The position numbers were made by a program, and so were the translations under genes. 64,000 nt of DNA from Desmodesmus armatus. Its lineage: Eukaryota; Chlorophyta; Chlorophyceae; Sphaeropleales; Scenedesmaceae. Under the pieces are notes generated by a model, which saw only the letters and a list, made by a program, of their open reading frames with translations, was not told the origin of the DNA and did not search any database. The stretch's first letter is position 1, and each line of letters opens with the position of its first letter. Below are positions 53,101-64,000 of the stretch, piece by piece. Where the stretch lies: NCBI GenBank assembly GCA_007449985.2, contig VIIQ02000028.1, positions 590,001 to 654,000 on the forward strand. The letters are read 5' to 3'.

Positions 53101-56100
53101 ATGGGCAGCAAGGACCCCTTCAACTTCGATGACATCTACAAGGAAGCTGGCGTAGACAACCTGTTTGTCAAAAAGTCTATGGCAGAACAGAAGGCCATGG
53201 CCAAGCCAACACCAGCAACACCCCCTAGGCCCCAGCCCCAGCACAACAGCCCTGGCCTTGCCACATCACCAGGAGGCTTGGGTCAGCTGCAGCGGCCAGC
53301 AGCGTCCAGCACAACGCCAGTGAGGCCTCCTGCAGGTGGTGCAGGATCCAAGCCATCCAGCAGCAGCAACTTGGCGGGGCTTGATGACCCCTTTGCAGAG
53401 CTAGGAGGCATCAGCAAGCCACCACCCATGGCAGCACAAAGGTGGGTGCAGAATGCAACATTTACATATTGGCATGTGCGCATGGTGCTGGTTGGCTGGA
53501 GCAGCAGCAGGCTCGCCCCTGCCTGTGGCATTTGCACTCACCTAGGGAGAACAGCATGCAATAGCATGTGTCCAACGCTTGGTTGGGCAGCACCTGGGGC
53601 TCAGTAGACGGCCAGCATGCACGCAGCAGTAGCTTCAGGTCGTAGCACTTATGGAAGGCGCACCAGGGTGTGCTGACATTGATTGATCAGGCACAAAATG
53701 CACCCTGTTGCTGTGGTTCAATGTATACTTGTATTCAGAGTAGATTTTGTGTGTCAACAGAGGTCGTGCATGCGTACCCATGCATGCTCACTAGGATCTG
53801 TGTCCGTGTGTCACATGTTCTGCGCTGTGCTTTGCTGTGTGTGTGCTGCAGGACGCCAGTCAGGTCACCCACACCTCCCAGGGCACCTGAGCCGGTGCAG
53901 CAGCAGGTGCCGCAGCCATTCGCGCAGCCAGCTGCAGCGCCACAAGCAGCAGCAGTATCAAGTGAGTGTGCTGCGATACCGTATCTTGCAACAGCGACCA
54001 CTGGGTAACTGTGTGGCCTCCAGCAGTTGGTGCCTCCTCTGCCTAGCTTCTGTGCTGGCAAGCAGCTGCTTACACAGCTTGGGGGGTTGTGTCTGATCAC
54101 TGATGTGTCTGATCACAACATACTATGAGCTTGATGAGCTTAATTTCCAATAGGTAAATTTCTGAGTGCTTCAGGTGGGGGCGAGCCAGGGACAATTGCA
54201 ACAGGGAGGAGGTTGCACCGCTGACACATGTGTCACCGTCTCCGCTGTTTTGCCACAAAACTGCTGCTGCTGCTGCTTTTGCTCCTGCTGTGTGACGCAT
54301 GACTGCAGATGTCAGCGCTGCCCCCGCAGCACCTGCTGCTCACTTTGACCTGGAGGACATGTTTGGCATGGCCCCCAGCAACAGCAGCAAGCAGCAGCAA
54401 CAGGCAGCTCCGGCAGCACCAGCAGCAGCACACCATCATGACGACCCCTTTGCTGCTTTTGGGACCGTCGACGGTGCTTCTGCTGCCATCCCTGCAGCCC
54501 AGCCAGCAGCAGCAGCAGCAGTCTCACCCGCAGGAGCAGCAGCAGGCAGTGGCACTTCCCCACATGCACCCAGGACAACATCTCCCAGTAGGCAGGAAGC
54601 AGCAGCAAAGGCGAAAGCGGCAGCGGCGGCAGCAGCAGCCGCCGCCACGAGTCCGCGGGAATCAGAATCCCTAGGGTATCAGCCCTACCAGCAGCAGCAG
54701 CAGCAGCCGTCTAGGGTGCCAGACCCAGCACGCCAGCAGGAGGACCCATACAGCAGCGGCAGGATGAGGCAGGAAGCCCCCAGCTTCTCGCCCCTTGGGG
54801 AAGAACGGGCTTATGGGGTGGAGTCTGTGGATGGTGGTGGTTATGATCGCGGCCAGGGGATGTATGGGGGGCCTGACGGCAGCTTCAACGGCGGCAGCTT
54901 TGGGGGCAGTGCGACGGGAGGCAAGGGCTGGGGTGGGCTGCTCAAGTCGGTCACAAAGTCGGCAGCTACATTGGGGAAGAAGGGCCTGAAGGCAGCACAG
55001 GTGGGTCACATTGGCTGTTGCACCAGCTGCGGAGTAGGCACAAGGTCGGGTTGTGGTGCCTGCAATGTATAGGCATGTGGGCGTCGCCGTTTGCAAACAA
55101 CCTGCAGGATAGGGTCATGAGCCTGCTTGCTCTGTCAATGCCCTCAATGCCCTCTGCAAGTAGTTGCATGCGCTGTGCCTTGCTGTGCTGGCTGCTACGC
55201 TGGGCTGTGTCTTCAAGACCATATGTGCTGCTGCGTGCTGCTGTCCTGCCCTTGCATGCAGGCTGGCCTAGCGCAGCTAGAGACAGCCATAGAAAACCTG
55301 GACAAGCAGGGCTCCGGCAGGATGCCAGGTGCAGACGGCATCCCCAGCGCAAACGGCGGCTCTCACCACAGCCACCACCAGCAGCAGGAGCACTCCCAGC
55401 AGTATGACGATGTGCCGGCGGAGCGTGTGCTGTCGATGGCGATACACATCAGCGAGCTACCCAGCAGTCGGCAGGAAGATGCGCTCGCACGGCTGCCGCG
55501 CCCGGTGCGTCAGAAGGTCATGGCGCTGCTTCGGGAGCAGGCGGTGATAGAGGGAGAGGAGCAACTGAGCAGCAGCGGCAGCGGGCTGCAAGCAGCAGCG
55601 CCGGCAGCAGAGGTTGGCGGTGGTGGGTTCATACCCACGCATGAGTACAAGTTGGAGGGTGGTTCAACTGGCAGCAGTCCACAGCGACCGCGGTCTGCAC
55701 CGCACCAGCGAGCAGCAGCAGCAGCAGCCCCGGCGGCGCCAGCAGCCGCTGCGGCAGCAGTGGTGCCTCCTGTAGAAGAGGAGGATCTTCTAGGGCTGCA
55801 TGGGGCGCCAGCAGCACCGGCAGCACCAGCAGCAGCAGCAGCGAGGCCTGTTGACAGGCTGGTGTCTGTCGATAAGATCGATGACTTCTTTTCTGGGGGT
55901 GCTGCTGCCAGTGCTGCTGCTGCTGCCAGTGCCAGCAGCCGCACCCCCGCGGCAGCAGCAGCGGGTGGGTCGGCAGGCAGCAGCAGGAGCAGCAGCGCAC
56001 CGCGGCCGCACACTGCGGGTGCGTCAGCAGCGGCGGGAGGCGCTGGGGGCATCAGCAGCAGTCGCATGGTGGGGTCAGAGGGACACCTGGCAGATCTGTT

Positions 56101-59033
56101 GGGTGGTGGAGGTGGTGCTGCTGCTGCTGCTGCTGGTGCAGCGCGGGGTACTGCTGGTGCTGGTGCACGGCCTGGTGTTGGTGACTTGATGGGTGGGCTG
56201 GATGTGTTGCATCTGGATGGGGACCTTGCTAGCCATGGGTGAGTGCCTGGGACTGGAGTTATCTTCCTGCCTACGCTGTTCTTTGAAGGCAGAATCTGGA
56301 TGCTGCTGAGATAGGCTGACCATCACCAAGCACTGTGTGAGCCCAGAACCCAAAAAGCCACCACCACCCAACAGCATCCTGTCAGTACATCCCACATGCC
56401 AGTTCTGATATGTCACCCAGATCAGATATGGGTGATGTGTCTGAACTGGTGTGTGGGATGTACTGACAGGGTGCTGTTGGGTGGTGATGGCTCCTTGGGT
56501 TCTGGGCTCACACAGGGCTTGGTGTTGGACGGCGAGCAGGCCTGGTGCCAACTGCATGCCCTGTGTGACGCCCATATGCCTGGACTGTCCCAACCAAGGA
56601 GGAATTGTCCAGCGGGGGTTGGGTGGGGATGTCAAATCAAAATAGCTGACGGCATATATGAAAGTAACCACACCACAGACCTTGAGTGTCTGCTTGACTG
56701 CCTGCCTGTGTCGCCTGCCTATCTGATGTCCGCTTGTCCCACATCGAGCTGTGCGCAAATGACATTGACGGCGATGACGGCGGCCAAGTGTTTGTCAAAC
56801 CCCAACACTCAACCCTGACATCAACCCCTAGCCCCAACACAAGATGCCTGTTGTTCTGTCTGCATGCTTGTCTGCCTGCGTTGCCTGTCTGCCTGTCCGC
56901 CTGTCCGTTGGACTGCCAATCCCGCAGGGAGCTGTATGCGGAGGGTGATGATGGCGGCCAGGAGGTTGTTGGTGCATCAGTCTGACAGACACCAACCCCA
57001 ACCCCAACACCCACCCTTGAATTAAAAGTCCTCAACCATGCATGCCCGTTTGTCTGCCTCTGTCGCCTGTGTTGCCTGTGTGCCCACCCGCCTGTCCGTT
57101 GGATTGCTTCCCCCGCAGTGAGCTGTATGCGGAGGGTGATGACGGAGAGGAGCCTGCCATCCGCCGTCAGCTGCGTGCTGCGCGTGCTGCTGAGAAGCAT
57201 GCCAAGATGAAGGCAGCACTGGCTGAGAAGCAGCAGAAGGAGGCGGAGGAGACGAACCGGCGGGAGCAGCAGCAGGCACACAAGCAGGCACACAGGGACC
57301 GCATAGACGTGTGGAAGAACAAGAACAAGGTGTGCTGTGGGGTTGGGCAGGGTGGAGATGTTGTTGCAGCTATCGTTGTTGCTTTCCAATATGTCACTCC
57401 ACACTTGAGGGCTTGGAGGGGATGGAGGTGGGGGATGGCAGCAGGCACCGCCAAGCACGATGCTCAGGCCCCTTCCCGTCTGATCAGCCCATGCGAGTGT
57501 GAGGGAGAAAGGTGGGAGGAACTACAGCTGCGACAATGTCCTCCACCATGATGGTGTTGTTGTTGGACTAGTTCGCGGTGGGTATTGGTTTGTGGGAGGA
57601 GTCGCTGCGCGCGGCGAGCCTCGCTACGACAGCAGCGGAGCATCTGGGCAAGCACGGGTTCAGTTGCCTGCAGTGTTGGCTGACTCCGGACGTTGCTGTG
57701 CTGTGTCGTGCTGTGGTGTGCTGTGTGCAGGGCAATGTTCGTGGCCTGTTGGGCAGCCTGCAGACCGTGCTGTGGGAGGACAGTGGCTGGCAGCCCATCA
57801 ACATGGGAGACCTGCTGGACCCAAAGCAGGTGGGTGGGGAGGGCGCAGGGGGTGGGGTCTGGTGGTGGAGGGGGGAGGGGTAGTGGTGTGCGGGGTAGGG
57901 GCTGATGTTGGTGCTGTTTGGGGCATGCAGAGCTAAGATGTAGGCTTAGTCTGCAAGGAAAGTCAGGGCAAGTGCAACAGCCTCTTTTGTTGGACCCTAA
58001 GCAGGTGTGTTGTCAAAAAGAGGAGACGAAATTGCAGGTGGTTTGGAGGGATAGATTGGAGGTGATCAGGGAGGCACTGGAGGCAGCAGGCATGACAGGA
58101 GATCTGGGAGGGGTCTGCAGGCAGGGGGGGGGTGCAGGGAGCAGGTGCGCTATGAGAGAGCGCAAGGGGACTCGGGCATGCATATCACATATGTGTAGTC
58201 TGCACTGCATCACTGACATCTTGCTCTTCTGACATGGTGCTTGGCCAAGCCACCACTGGACATTGGATGCTATGTTTGGTGACGTGCTCGTGCGCTGGTT
58301 GTGTGTGAGGGAGTGAGAAGGTGTTTGGAGGAGGGCACATGCACACATATCGGGGAGAGTGATCCAGACAACCACACTGGAGGGATCCTTCGGATAAGTG
58401 AAGTCGACGTGACTTTACATATCCCAAGGATTTCTTCAGCGTGGTTGTGTGCATCACTTTGCTTGGAATGTGTGAACTTGCGCTCCTGCGTTTGCTTTCC
58501 TAACTGAGGGTTCTCAAGCACTACATACAACCTGCATACCTCCAGAGGCGATCCTTTGTATGGATGGTGTTCACATAGCCTCTGGACGGCGCAAGAGGAG
58601 TACTGTGTAAGGATTGGGCAGCTGTGCTTGTGATGCTTGTGTTGGATGGAGCTTTCCCACGACCATCCTGTCCTGGGGTATGCTGTGTGCTGCTGTGTGC
58701 TGTCGACTGCAGGTGAATTCAAATTTGAATCTGGGCTAATAATGTGCGTGTGCTGTGTGCACGTGGTTGTGTGGGACCATCAGAGCAACATGGCTAGTAG
58801 CAAATGACATTGCACACAAGACGCAAAACTTACGCAGCAGCACATGTGTGTACATCGCGCTGTGGATTGTATTGCTGCTGTGTGTCATGCAGGTGCGCAA
58901 GGCGTGGATGAAGGCCAACCTGCTGGTTCACCCCGACAAGGTCAGGCAGCGAAACGGTGGTGATGAGCAGGTGGCCATCGCTGACATGATCTTTGATGCA
59001 CTCAAGGAGGCCTGGGGACAGTTCAGGGGCTGA
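53101..59033 (+). CDS. Auxilin-like J-domain protein, 7 exons
   Basis: Predicted cofactor that recruits Hsp70 to uncoat clathrin-coated vesicles. Exons: 53101-53441, 53852-53961, 54309-55000, 55262-56238, 57119-57329, 57731-57829, 58893-59033; total 2571 nt (856 aa) and all phases match. The N-terminus (DPFNFDDIYKEAG, LDDPFAELGG, DDPFAAFG) has repeated DPF motifs, typical for binding clathrin adaptors. The middle is Ala/Gln/Ser-rich and disordered. Residues about 710-777 form a charged helix (AAEKHAKMKAALAEKQQKEAEE). Residues about 778-856 are a C-terminal auxilin-type J domain with LQTVLWEDSGWQPI and the HPD triad in NLLVHPDKV, ending FDALKEAWGQFRG. This order is typical for plant auxilin-like proteins. 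Introns contain a long palindrome and duplicated exon edges. Confidence 0.92.
56320..56528. mobile_element. Long near-perfect palindrome (MITE-like)
   Basis: Arms of about 97 bp (56324-56420 and 56429-56524) around a short ATCAGAT centre. The left arm starts CACCAAGCACTGTGTGAGCC and the right arm ends with its complement GGGCTCACACAGGGCTTGGTG. Few mismatches. It lies in auxilin intron 4, where the transcript would form a roughly 95-bp hairpin. Confidence 0.9.
56690..57118 (+). pseudogene. Two upstream partial copies of the acceptor and start of auxilin exon 5
   Basis: The true exon 5 starts at 57119 after CGCCTGTCCGTTGGATTGC...CGCAG and begins GAGCTGTATGCGGAGGGTGATGA. About 190 bp upstream, 56890-56965 repeats CGCCTGTCCGTTGGACTGC...CGCAG and GAGCTGTATGCGGAGGGTGATGA, then runs to a stop. 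A more decayed copy lies at about 56728-56790 (GAGCTGTGCGCAAATGACAT). The pyrimidine-rich stretches between them are also repeated, so the unit is tandem and spans intron plus exon edge. Confidence 0.88.
57993..58020 (+). pseudogene. Partial copy of the end of auxilin exon 6
   Basis: TTGTTGGACCCTAAGCAGGTGTG resembles the exon 6 end plus donor at 57812-57835 (CTGCTGGACCCAAAGCAG|GTGGG). It lies in intron 6, about 180 bp downstream. Confidence 0.55.
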
Positions 59034-60114
59034 GGAGACAGGGCCATCTCGCATTTCTTGCTGCCTTGCAAGTCGCAGTTTTGCCTTGGTCTGCACGGGT
59101 GGAGCAGAGGCTGAGGGGCGCACTCAGTGTCAGCTGAGGGTTGGGTGGAGGGGCTAGGGGGACTCTGTTTGGGGGCTGAGGGCGCAGTGCAGAGGTTGGC
59201 GTTGGGTTCAGGGTGCTTGGCACTGCCGCTGTGGCTGCTGCTTTTGCCACCGACAGCAGCAGGGTGTGTGGTGGGCAGCAGCCGTTGGCAGGAAAGACAG
59301 GGGTGCTCAGGGTGGCAGCGGTGTTGGTGTAGTGCAGGGGCTGGGCGGTGTTTGCTATATGGTGAGGGCGTGTCTGCCCTGGCAGCTGGGTGCATGGTAG
59401 GCTGCTGCCCACAGTATGGCGACTTGGTACCAGTTGGAGGGCCTTAGGCCAGTGCATAGAGCTTGTACATAGGGCAGGCCTGTTTGGAATGAAGGGTTTT
59501 GAACGTGCTTCAAGGAGTCCCAGTTGGAGTGATGACGTTGAAGTACTAGACAGCAGCTGCAAGGCTGAGCATATCTCCAGTGGCGTTGTCAAGGAGCAAC
59601 TCAGTCGTATATTGCAACACTGCTGTTGGGTGCTGGTGTCCCGGCAGCCCCACGTTTGACATGTAGAAAGCCTTTATACAACTCAAGACATGACCAAACA
59701 ACGCAAGTGAACTCCACACATTAGTCCCAGCCATGTCAAACCCTGCAGACAGCAGGTGTCAATGCCTGGCTAGGCTCTTGGTCTAGGCACTCCTCTTGGC
59801 AGGGCCAGCAGCACAATGGTGCTACAGTCTGGCTGAGTTGCATCTTGCAGCAACTGCATCCCACGGCCTGTCCACGCTCTCCACAGCGCCTATCCACAGC
59901 CTCCCCCGCCAGCCAGCACCAGTCTTTCATAAAGAGCGGTACAGCACAAGTCTGCTTTTGCATTCACACAGTCATCCCTGACTGCACCCACATAGAAAGA
60001 CCCTGCATGGCAACCTGTTGACAAAGTCTTGCCCGCAACCAATATGCAAACAGGTGGCGGGCATGCATCACCCATGCCCAACATGGCTGTCCCGCCCACT
60101 GGGAGGACGGCCCT
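59034..60114. other. Convergent 3' flanks
   Basis: Between the auxilin-like gene (plus) and the KPC1-like gene (minus). Both 3' UTRs must lie here. No additional gene or repeat was identified. Confidence 0.45.
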
Positions 60115-63100
60115 TCACGGCTGCTCCTGGAGCTGCTGCTGCTGCTGCTGCTGCTGCTGTGCACGTGCAGCAGCTCTGTGCTCCTCCACCCACTCCCTCA
60201 TGCGCCTGCTGATGTCTGTGGCAGGCTGCAGCTGCTCCATTGTCAGTGCTGCACGGCTGAAGGGGTCTGTGGCCGATGACAGCAAGTGGCGCTCGATGGT
60301 CGACCTGACAGGGCACCGTAGGGGCACACAAGACACACCAGTCAGCAGGGCAGCACCGTTCACATGCAGCACAGCAGCTTCAACCTTGTTGCAGACCCTG
60401 ATCATGGAGGAGTCACAGCTGCTGCATGTGATGATTGCACTGTGCCCACACATCCACCCAGACATTTTACAACCTGCCCTACAACCACACCAGTCCACGA
60501 AAGCAGTCGCTCACCTGTCCACCACGATCTGTGAGTCAGGCAGCACCACGGGCTCCTTCATGAGCTCCATGGTGATGGGGTCCAGGAAGTCATCAGGGAC
60601 ATCCTCAGGCAGCTGCTGAGCCGCCGCTGCAGCAGCCAGCTCTGTCCGGGCAGCTGTGACTGCATCTATCAGCTGGCCAAAGGCCCTTACGGGAACCGAC
60701 AGAGGCTGTGAGGGGAAGGCCGCACTCCAGTCAACATCCTGCAGGAACAGGCCAGCATGTGTTGAAACAGTAAGCATACATGACAGTAAACGCATGAGAT
60801 GTGTGCATGCATGTGGGGACGCACTTATACAAATGAATCTTTCCACTGCCATCGGGATGAATCAGCTGCATGGCTTCACTCCAGAGTGATATTTAGGGTG
60901 GTTGTATATCCGAGGGGCAGGCTCACAAGGAGTGTCTGCACACAATTCTTTATGGATGGGCAGGCTGACCTGCTAATAGTGTATGCGTGCGTCAACTGTC
61001 CACGACAAAAGCAATGGTCCATCTGGGTTCCCTTACTGCCACTGCTGTGCAAGGGTTCTGTGTGGGTGTTTCAAGCAGCTGACCTGCATTCATTCATTCA
61101 CTCAAATAACTTAATCCCACACGTCCCGTTGTCCTTCACCTCCAGGACTGGGTGTCAGTGATCGAGTGCCGACGCATGAAGCAAGTTTGCAGCGCGGCTG
61201 AACACCATCCTTGTACTTGATTTCCCAAACCCGGCTAGCTTGCATGCTCACCAGTTCACAATGGTACTGCATGCTACAACTTCAGACCCGGCTAGCTTGC
61301 ATGCTCACCTGCAGGAAGCGTAGGGATGCCATGGACCTCTCACCAGCCATCTCCGCCACACCCAAGCCACCCATTTACCCTTTCCTCTTTGGGCTAGGTG
61401 TCAGTGACAGAGTGCCCAAGCATGGGTAGCAGGTTTGCAGCCAAGCTAAACACCATCCTTGTCCTTGATGTCTGCAACCCGGCTAGCTTGTATGCTCACC
61501 TGCACACCCATCATTTATGACCAGCAAGTGACTGGTTGTATACGAGCCACACACACCAACAAGCGCTGTGCAGCACGGGCAAGGCAGACCAGTTTCTCAC
61601 CTGCAGGAAGCGTAGGGATGCCATGAACCTCTCATCTGCCATCTCCGCCAACTCCTGAAGCACAGCAGACTCGCCCCTACTACTGCTGCTGCTGCAGCCG
61701 CCATCCCCACCATCCCCAGCCGACGCAACAGCCGCCGCCACATCGCCCTCAAGCGCAGCCGCCGCTGCAGCTGCCGCAGCCGCCGCCGGCCCGAGTGACG
61801 GCACTGCTGCCGCTGTTGCTGCCAGGTAGCTATCCCACAGGGCCAAGAAGATACCAACCAGGGGTGCCAGCAGCGCTGTCTTCTGCACGCGCTCGCTGAG
61901 GCTGCTGCTCTCGAGCCTGAGCGCCTGCAGGGCGTATGCAGGCACGCCAGGGGCGCCCTGACCCACCCCACCGGCAGACAGCGGACCTCCTGACAGGGGT
62001 GCAGCCGCCGCCACTGCTGCCACTGCTGCCGGGCTCGGCTGCATGGGGCCCTGCCTGAGGGGTGGTGGGGCACCTGCTGCAGCAGCAGGCACACCTGCAC
62101 CCCGACCAGTAGCACCCCCAGCAGCAGCAGCAGCAGCACCCCCAGCGGCAGCAGCTGGGGGTGGTGCAGCCCCGCCGCCGCTGCTGCTGCTGGCCACAGC
62201 AGGCTGGCTGGTCTGCAGGAGCTCGTTGAGGCGCCTGGCGTCTGGCCCGTTTGTGAAGTGTGACAGGACAAACTGCAGCAGCTCGCGAAGCCGCGTGCGG
62301 TTGACACCGACGGCCAGGAAGGCCGGCGTGGGCTGCACAGGGGGAGGGGAGGGAGGGATGACACAGCATGGCAGGGGCGGCAACAACACCTCTGCTTCAA
62401 GCCTCATATCAATGCTGTGTTGTGCCATTGACACTCATGTACTGGCTTCACCAGACTGGCCATTGCAATTGAAGGCGGCGCATGCCACGTTCATAAATGA
62501 GCATTGTGTCCCTGGCCCAATCAACTTGAATACAGCGCCATGCACTCACATATATATAGAGCCTGTGCGCCAAAAAACACCTCACGATTGCGCACAGAGC
62601 TTGCTGCCACAGAAGCGCGCACCCCTCAAGTGAGCCCCTCACAGCGCAGCAGCACTCACCACCACAAACTCCAGCAGCCGCAGGAAGTTCACGCTGAGCT
62701 CAAACATCAGCCCCGTGCGCCGGTACTGGTTCTGCACCTCCAGAATGCTGCGCTGGCCCCTCAAATTGTGCAGCTCACCCACAGCCACAGTGAACTCTGT
62801 GAGTGTCCAGTTCAGCGTGCTGAACAGCCGGTTCACAAAGCCGCGCGCCACTGCTGCCCTGCACGCCGCTCCTGCTAGCTGACTGCCTGCACCCTCTGCT
62901 GCTGCTGCTGATGCACCATCCATCCCGGCTGTTGGCGCAGGTGGCGAGGGCAGTAGACTCACTCCTGCAGCTGCAAGTGCGGATGCTTCACCGACTTCAT
63001 GTAGCTGCTGCTGCGGGTGTGGCCGTGTGGGTGATGCTGCTGCGGAGGCACTGGCTGCTGCTGGTGCTGCACCCTCCTGCAGCAGGCTGATCAGCACGTG

Positions 63101-64000
63101 CTGCAGGCTGTGGGTGGGGTGGGGCTGACGGGCCGGGTGGCCGAACCCAGAGTTCTGGATGACCCTGTCACAGGACACAGGCAGCATTAGGAGTGAGACA
63201 AACTGTGTGAGACAGGCAGCACGCAGCGGGGGTAGCCAAGGCCGTGTGTGGCAGGGACACAGGCAGCAGGAGTGGTGCAAGCATCCTGTGACCTACTTGA
63301 CATGGTTGACACGGCAGGCAAAGCCATGAGATGATTGCGCATGTGATCCACGGGCGTGTAATGTCCTGATTGCTGTCCTAACCAATCGTCATCCAAGCTG
63401 AGGGTGCTGCTACTCAGGTCACTTACAAGCCTCACAAGCCTCCCGGGCTGATGTCACAGTGTATAGCAGTGTGACATACACATCACATGTTGCTCTTGCA
63501 CCTGGCCCATTCCAGCTCCCTGTCAGGCCTCCGCCACAGGCACCCCCACCCTCTCCCCCCACACATATACACACACCGTGACGGCCATGTATCGGAGGAC
63601 AGCAAGTCACACGTCAACACACCCAATGAACCCCACCCAGCTTACTTGAGCAAGACGCCTGTTGTTGGGTGCCACAGCCTGCTGTCAAACACCTGCAGCA
63701 GGCCGCCGACCAGCTGCCGTGCACGGCCCTGCTGCTGCTCCAGCAGCTCCCTCCATGCGGGGTTGTCCAGCAGCAGACCCACCACAGCCAGCAGGCTCTC
63801 TTGGACGTCAGGGTTGGCGATGCGGGGGTTGTTCAGGACGCAGCAGCACCAGGTGATGAAGGCAGTGGCGGCCTGGGGCTGTGGGGTAAGAGGGCGCACA
63901 TGGGGAAGGGGCAGGAAGTGGCAGTGGAAAGCAGTAAGTTTGCCAGCAATGCGGGGGTTGTTCAGGACGCAGGCAGCACCACATGATGGAGGCAGTGGCA
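60115..64000 (-). CDS. KPC1/RNF123/RKP-like ubiquitin ligase ending in a U-box (5' part beyond the window)
   Basis: Predicted E3 ubiquitin ligase; the N-terminal part, including any SPRY domain, lies beyond 64000. Minus-strand exons: 63646-63878, 62660-63164, 61601-62332, 60515-60738, 60115-60304, all phase-consistent. Core features resemble RKP/RNF123: RGFVNRLFSTLNWTLTEF, FELSVNFLRLLEFVV, RLRELLQFVLSHFTNGPD, VQKTALLAPLVGIFLALWDSY and ADERFMASLRFLQDVDW. At the end, where that family has a Cys-rich RING, this gene encodes a U-box: DDFLDPITMELMKEPVVLP, then IVVDRSTIERHLLSSATDPFSR and a helical poly-Q tail. Exon 60515-60738 holds both the last family-core segment and the first half of the U-box, so they belong to one protein. 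Poly-A/Gly inserts interrupt the core. UBE4/UFD2 was considered because of the U-box, but the core fits KPC1 better. Confidence 0.8.
61147..61500 (-). pseudogene. Tandem intron repeats with a decayed copy of a KPC1-like exon end
   Basis: On the minus strand 61310-61365 encodes AEMAGERSMASLRFLQ followed by GTGAGC, copying the true exon end AEMADERFMASLRFLQ at 61601-61650. A block from GGTGTCAGTGA to GGCTAGCTTGCATGCTCACC occurs at 61149-61252 and again at 61398-61500, about 249 bp apart, so intron and exon edge were duplicated together. Confidence 0.85.
63940..64000 (-). pseudogene. Partial copy of a KPC1-like exon in the upstream intron
   Basis: GCGGGGGTTGTTCAGGACGC and the following bases copy 63821-63870 of the adjacent exon (63646-63878). 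A one-base insertion in the copy (CTGCCTGCGTCC for CTGCTGCGTCC on the gene strand) breaks the frame. The copy runs off the window edge. Confidence 0.85.

Noticed and set aside
60515..60738. UBE4/UFD2 identity for the U-box gene
   Set aside because: The U-box alone suggested it, but the segments upstream resemble RNF123/RKP and I do not see the UFD2 core motifs.

Overview
This is a nuclear window from a green alga, most likely a chlorophycean of the volvocalean type (Chlamydomonas/Haematococcus-like). The evidence is: genes split by many short GT-AG introns with C-rich acceptors; heavy CAG/CTG trinucleotide content giving poly-Q, poly-A and poly-S tracts; TGTAA polyadenylation motifs after two genes; and plant/algal gene families. 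The species is inferred, not proven. Exon models were built by eye from frame, splice phase and remembered family conservation.

Layout. 1-3774: no gene seen. 3775-10844 (-): 17-exon tryptophan synthase beta type 2 (TrpB2) gene. 12265-17372 (+): 8-exon NEDD8-activating enzyme subunit UBA3/ECR1, divergent from TrpB2 across about 1.4 kb. 18064-19620: diverged tandem duplication. 20223-22369 (+): 4-exon mTERF-family organellar protein. 22985-30764: repeat-rich desert with a composite repeat, a nested non-LTR retrotransposon fragment and a second fragment of the same family. 30765-34376 (-): intronless 1203-codon beta-helix/multi-membrane-span protein. 34830-36676: second composite repeat. 37457-39157 (+): partly resolved gene of unknown function. 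40938-45466 (+): 4-exon, 1249-aa Q/A-rich protein. 46150-48093: third composite repeat. 49399-51345 (-): solanesyl/polyprenyl diphosphate synthase. 53101-59033 (+): 7-exon auxilin-like J-domain protein. 60115 to beyond 64000 (-): 3' part of a KPC1/RNF123/RKP-like ubiquitin ligase that ends in a U-box where the family has a RING.

The genes are ordinary housekeeping functions (amino-acid synthesis, neddylation, organelle gene expression, prenyl-quinone side chains, clathrin uncoating, ubiquitination) with no shared pathway. Three things stand out. First, partial, decayed copies of exon edges lie in the flanking introns or 3' flank of five different genes. Second, the KPC1-like protein has a U-box joined to the family core inside a single exon. 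Third, a composite dispersed repeat family carries about 340-bp monomers and a tRNA-like terminal module, one copy being split by a retrotransposon with a target-site duplication. Several MITE-like palindromes sit in introns.
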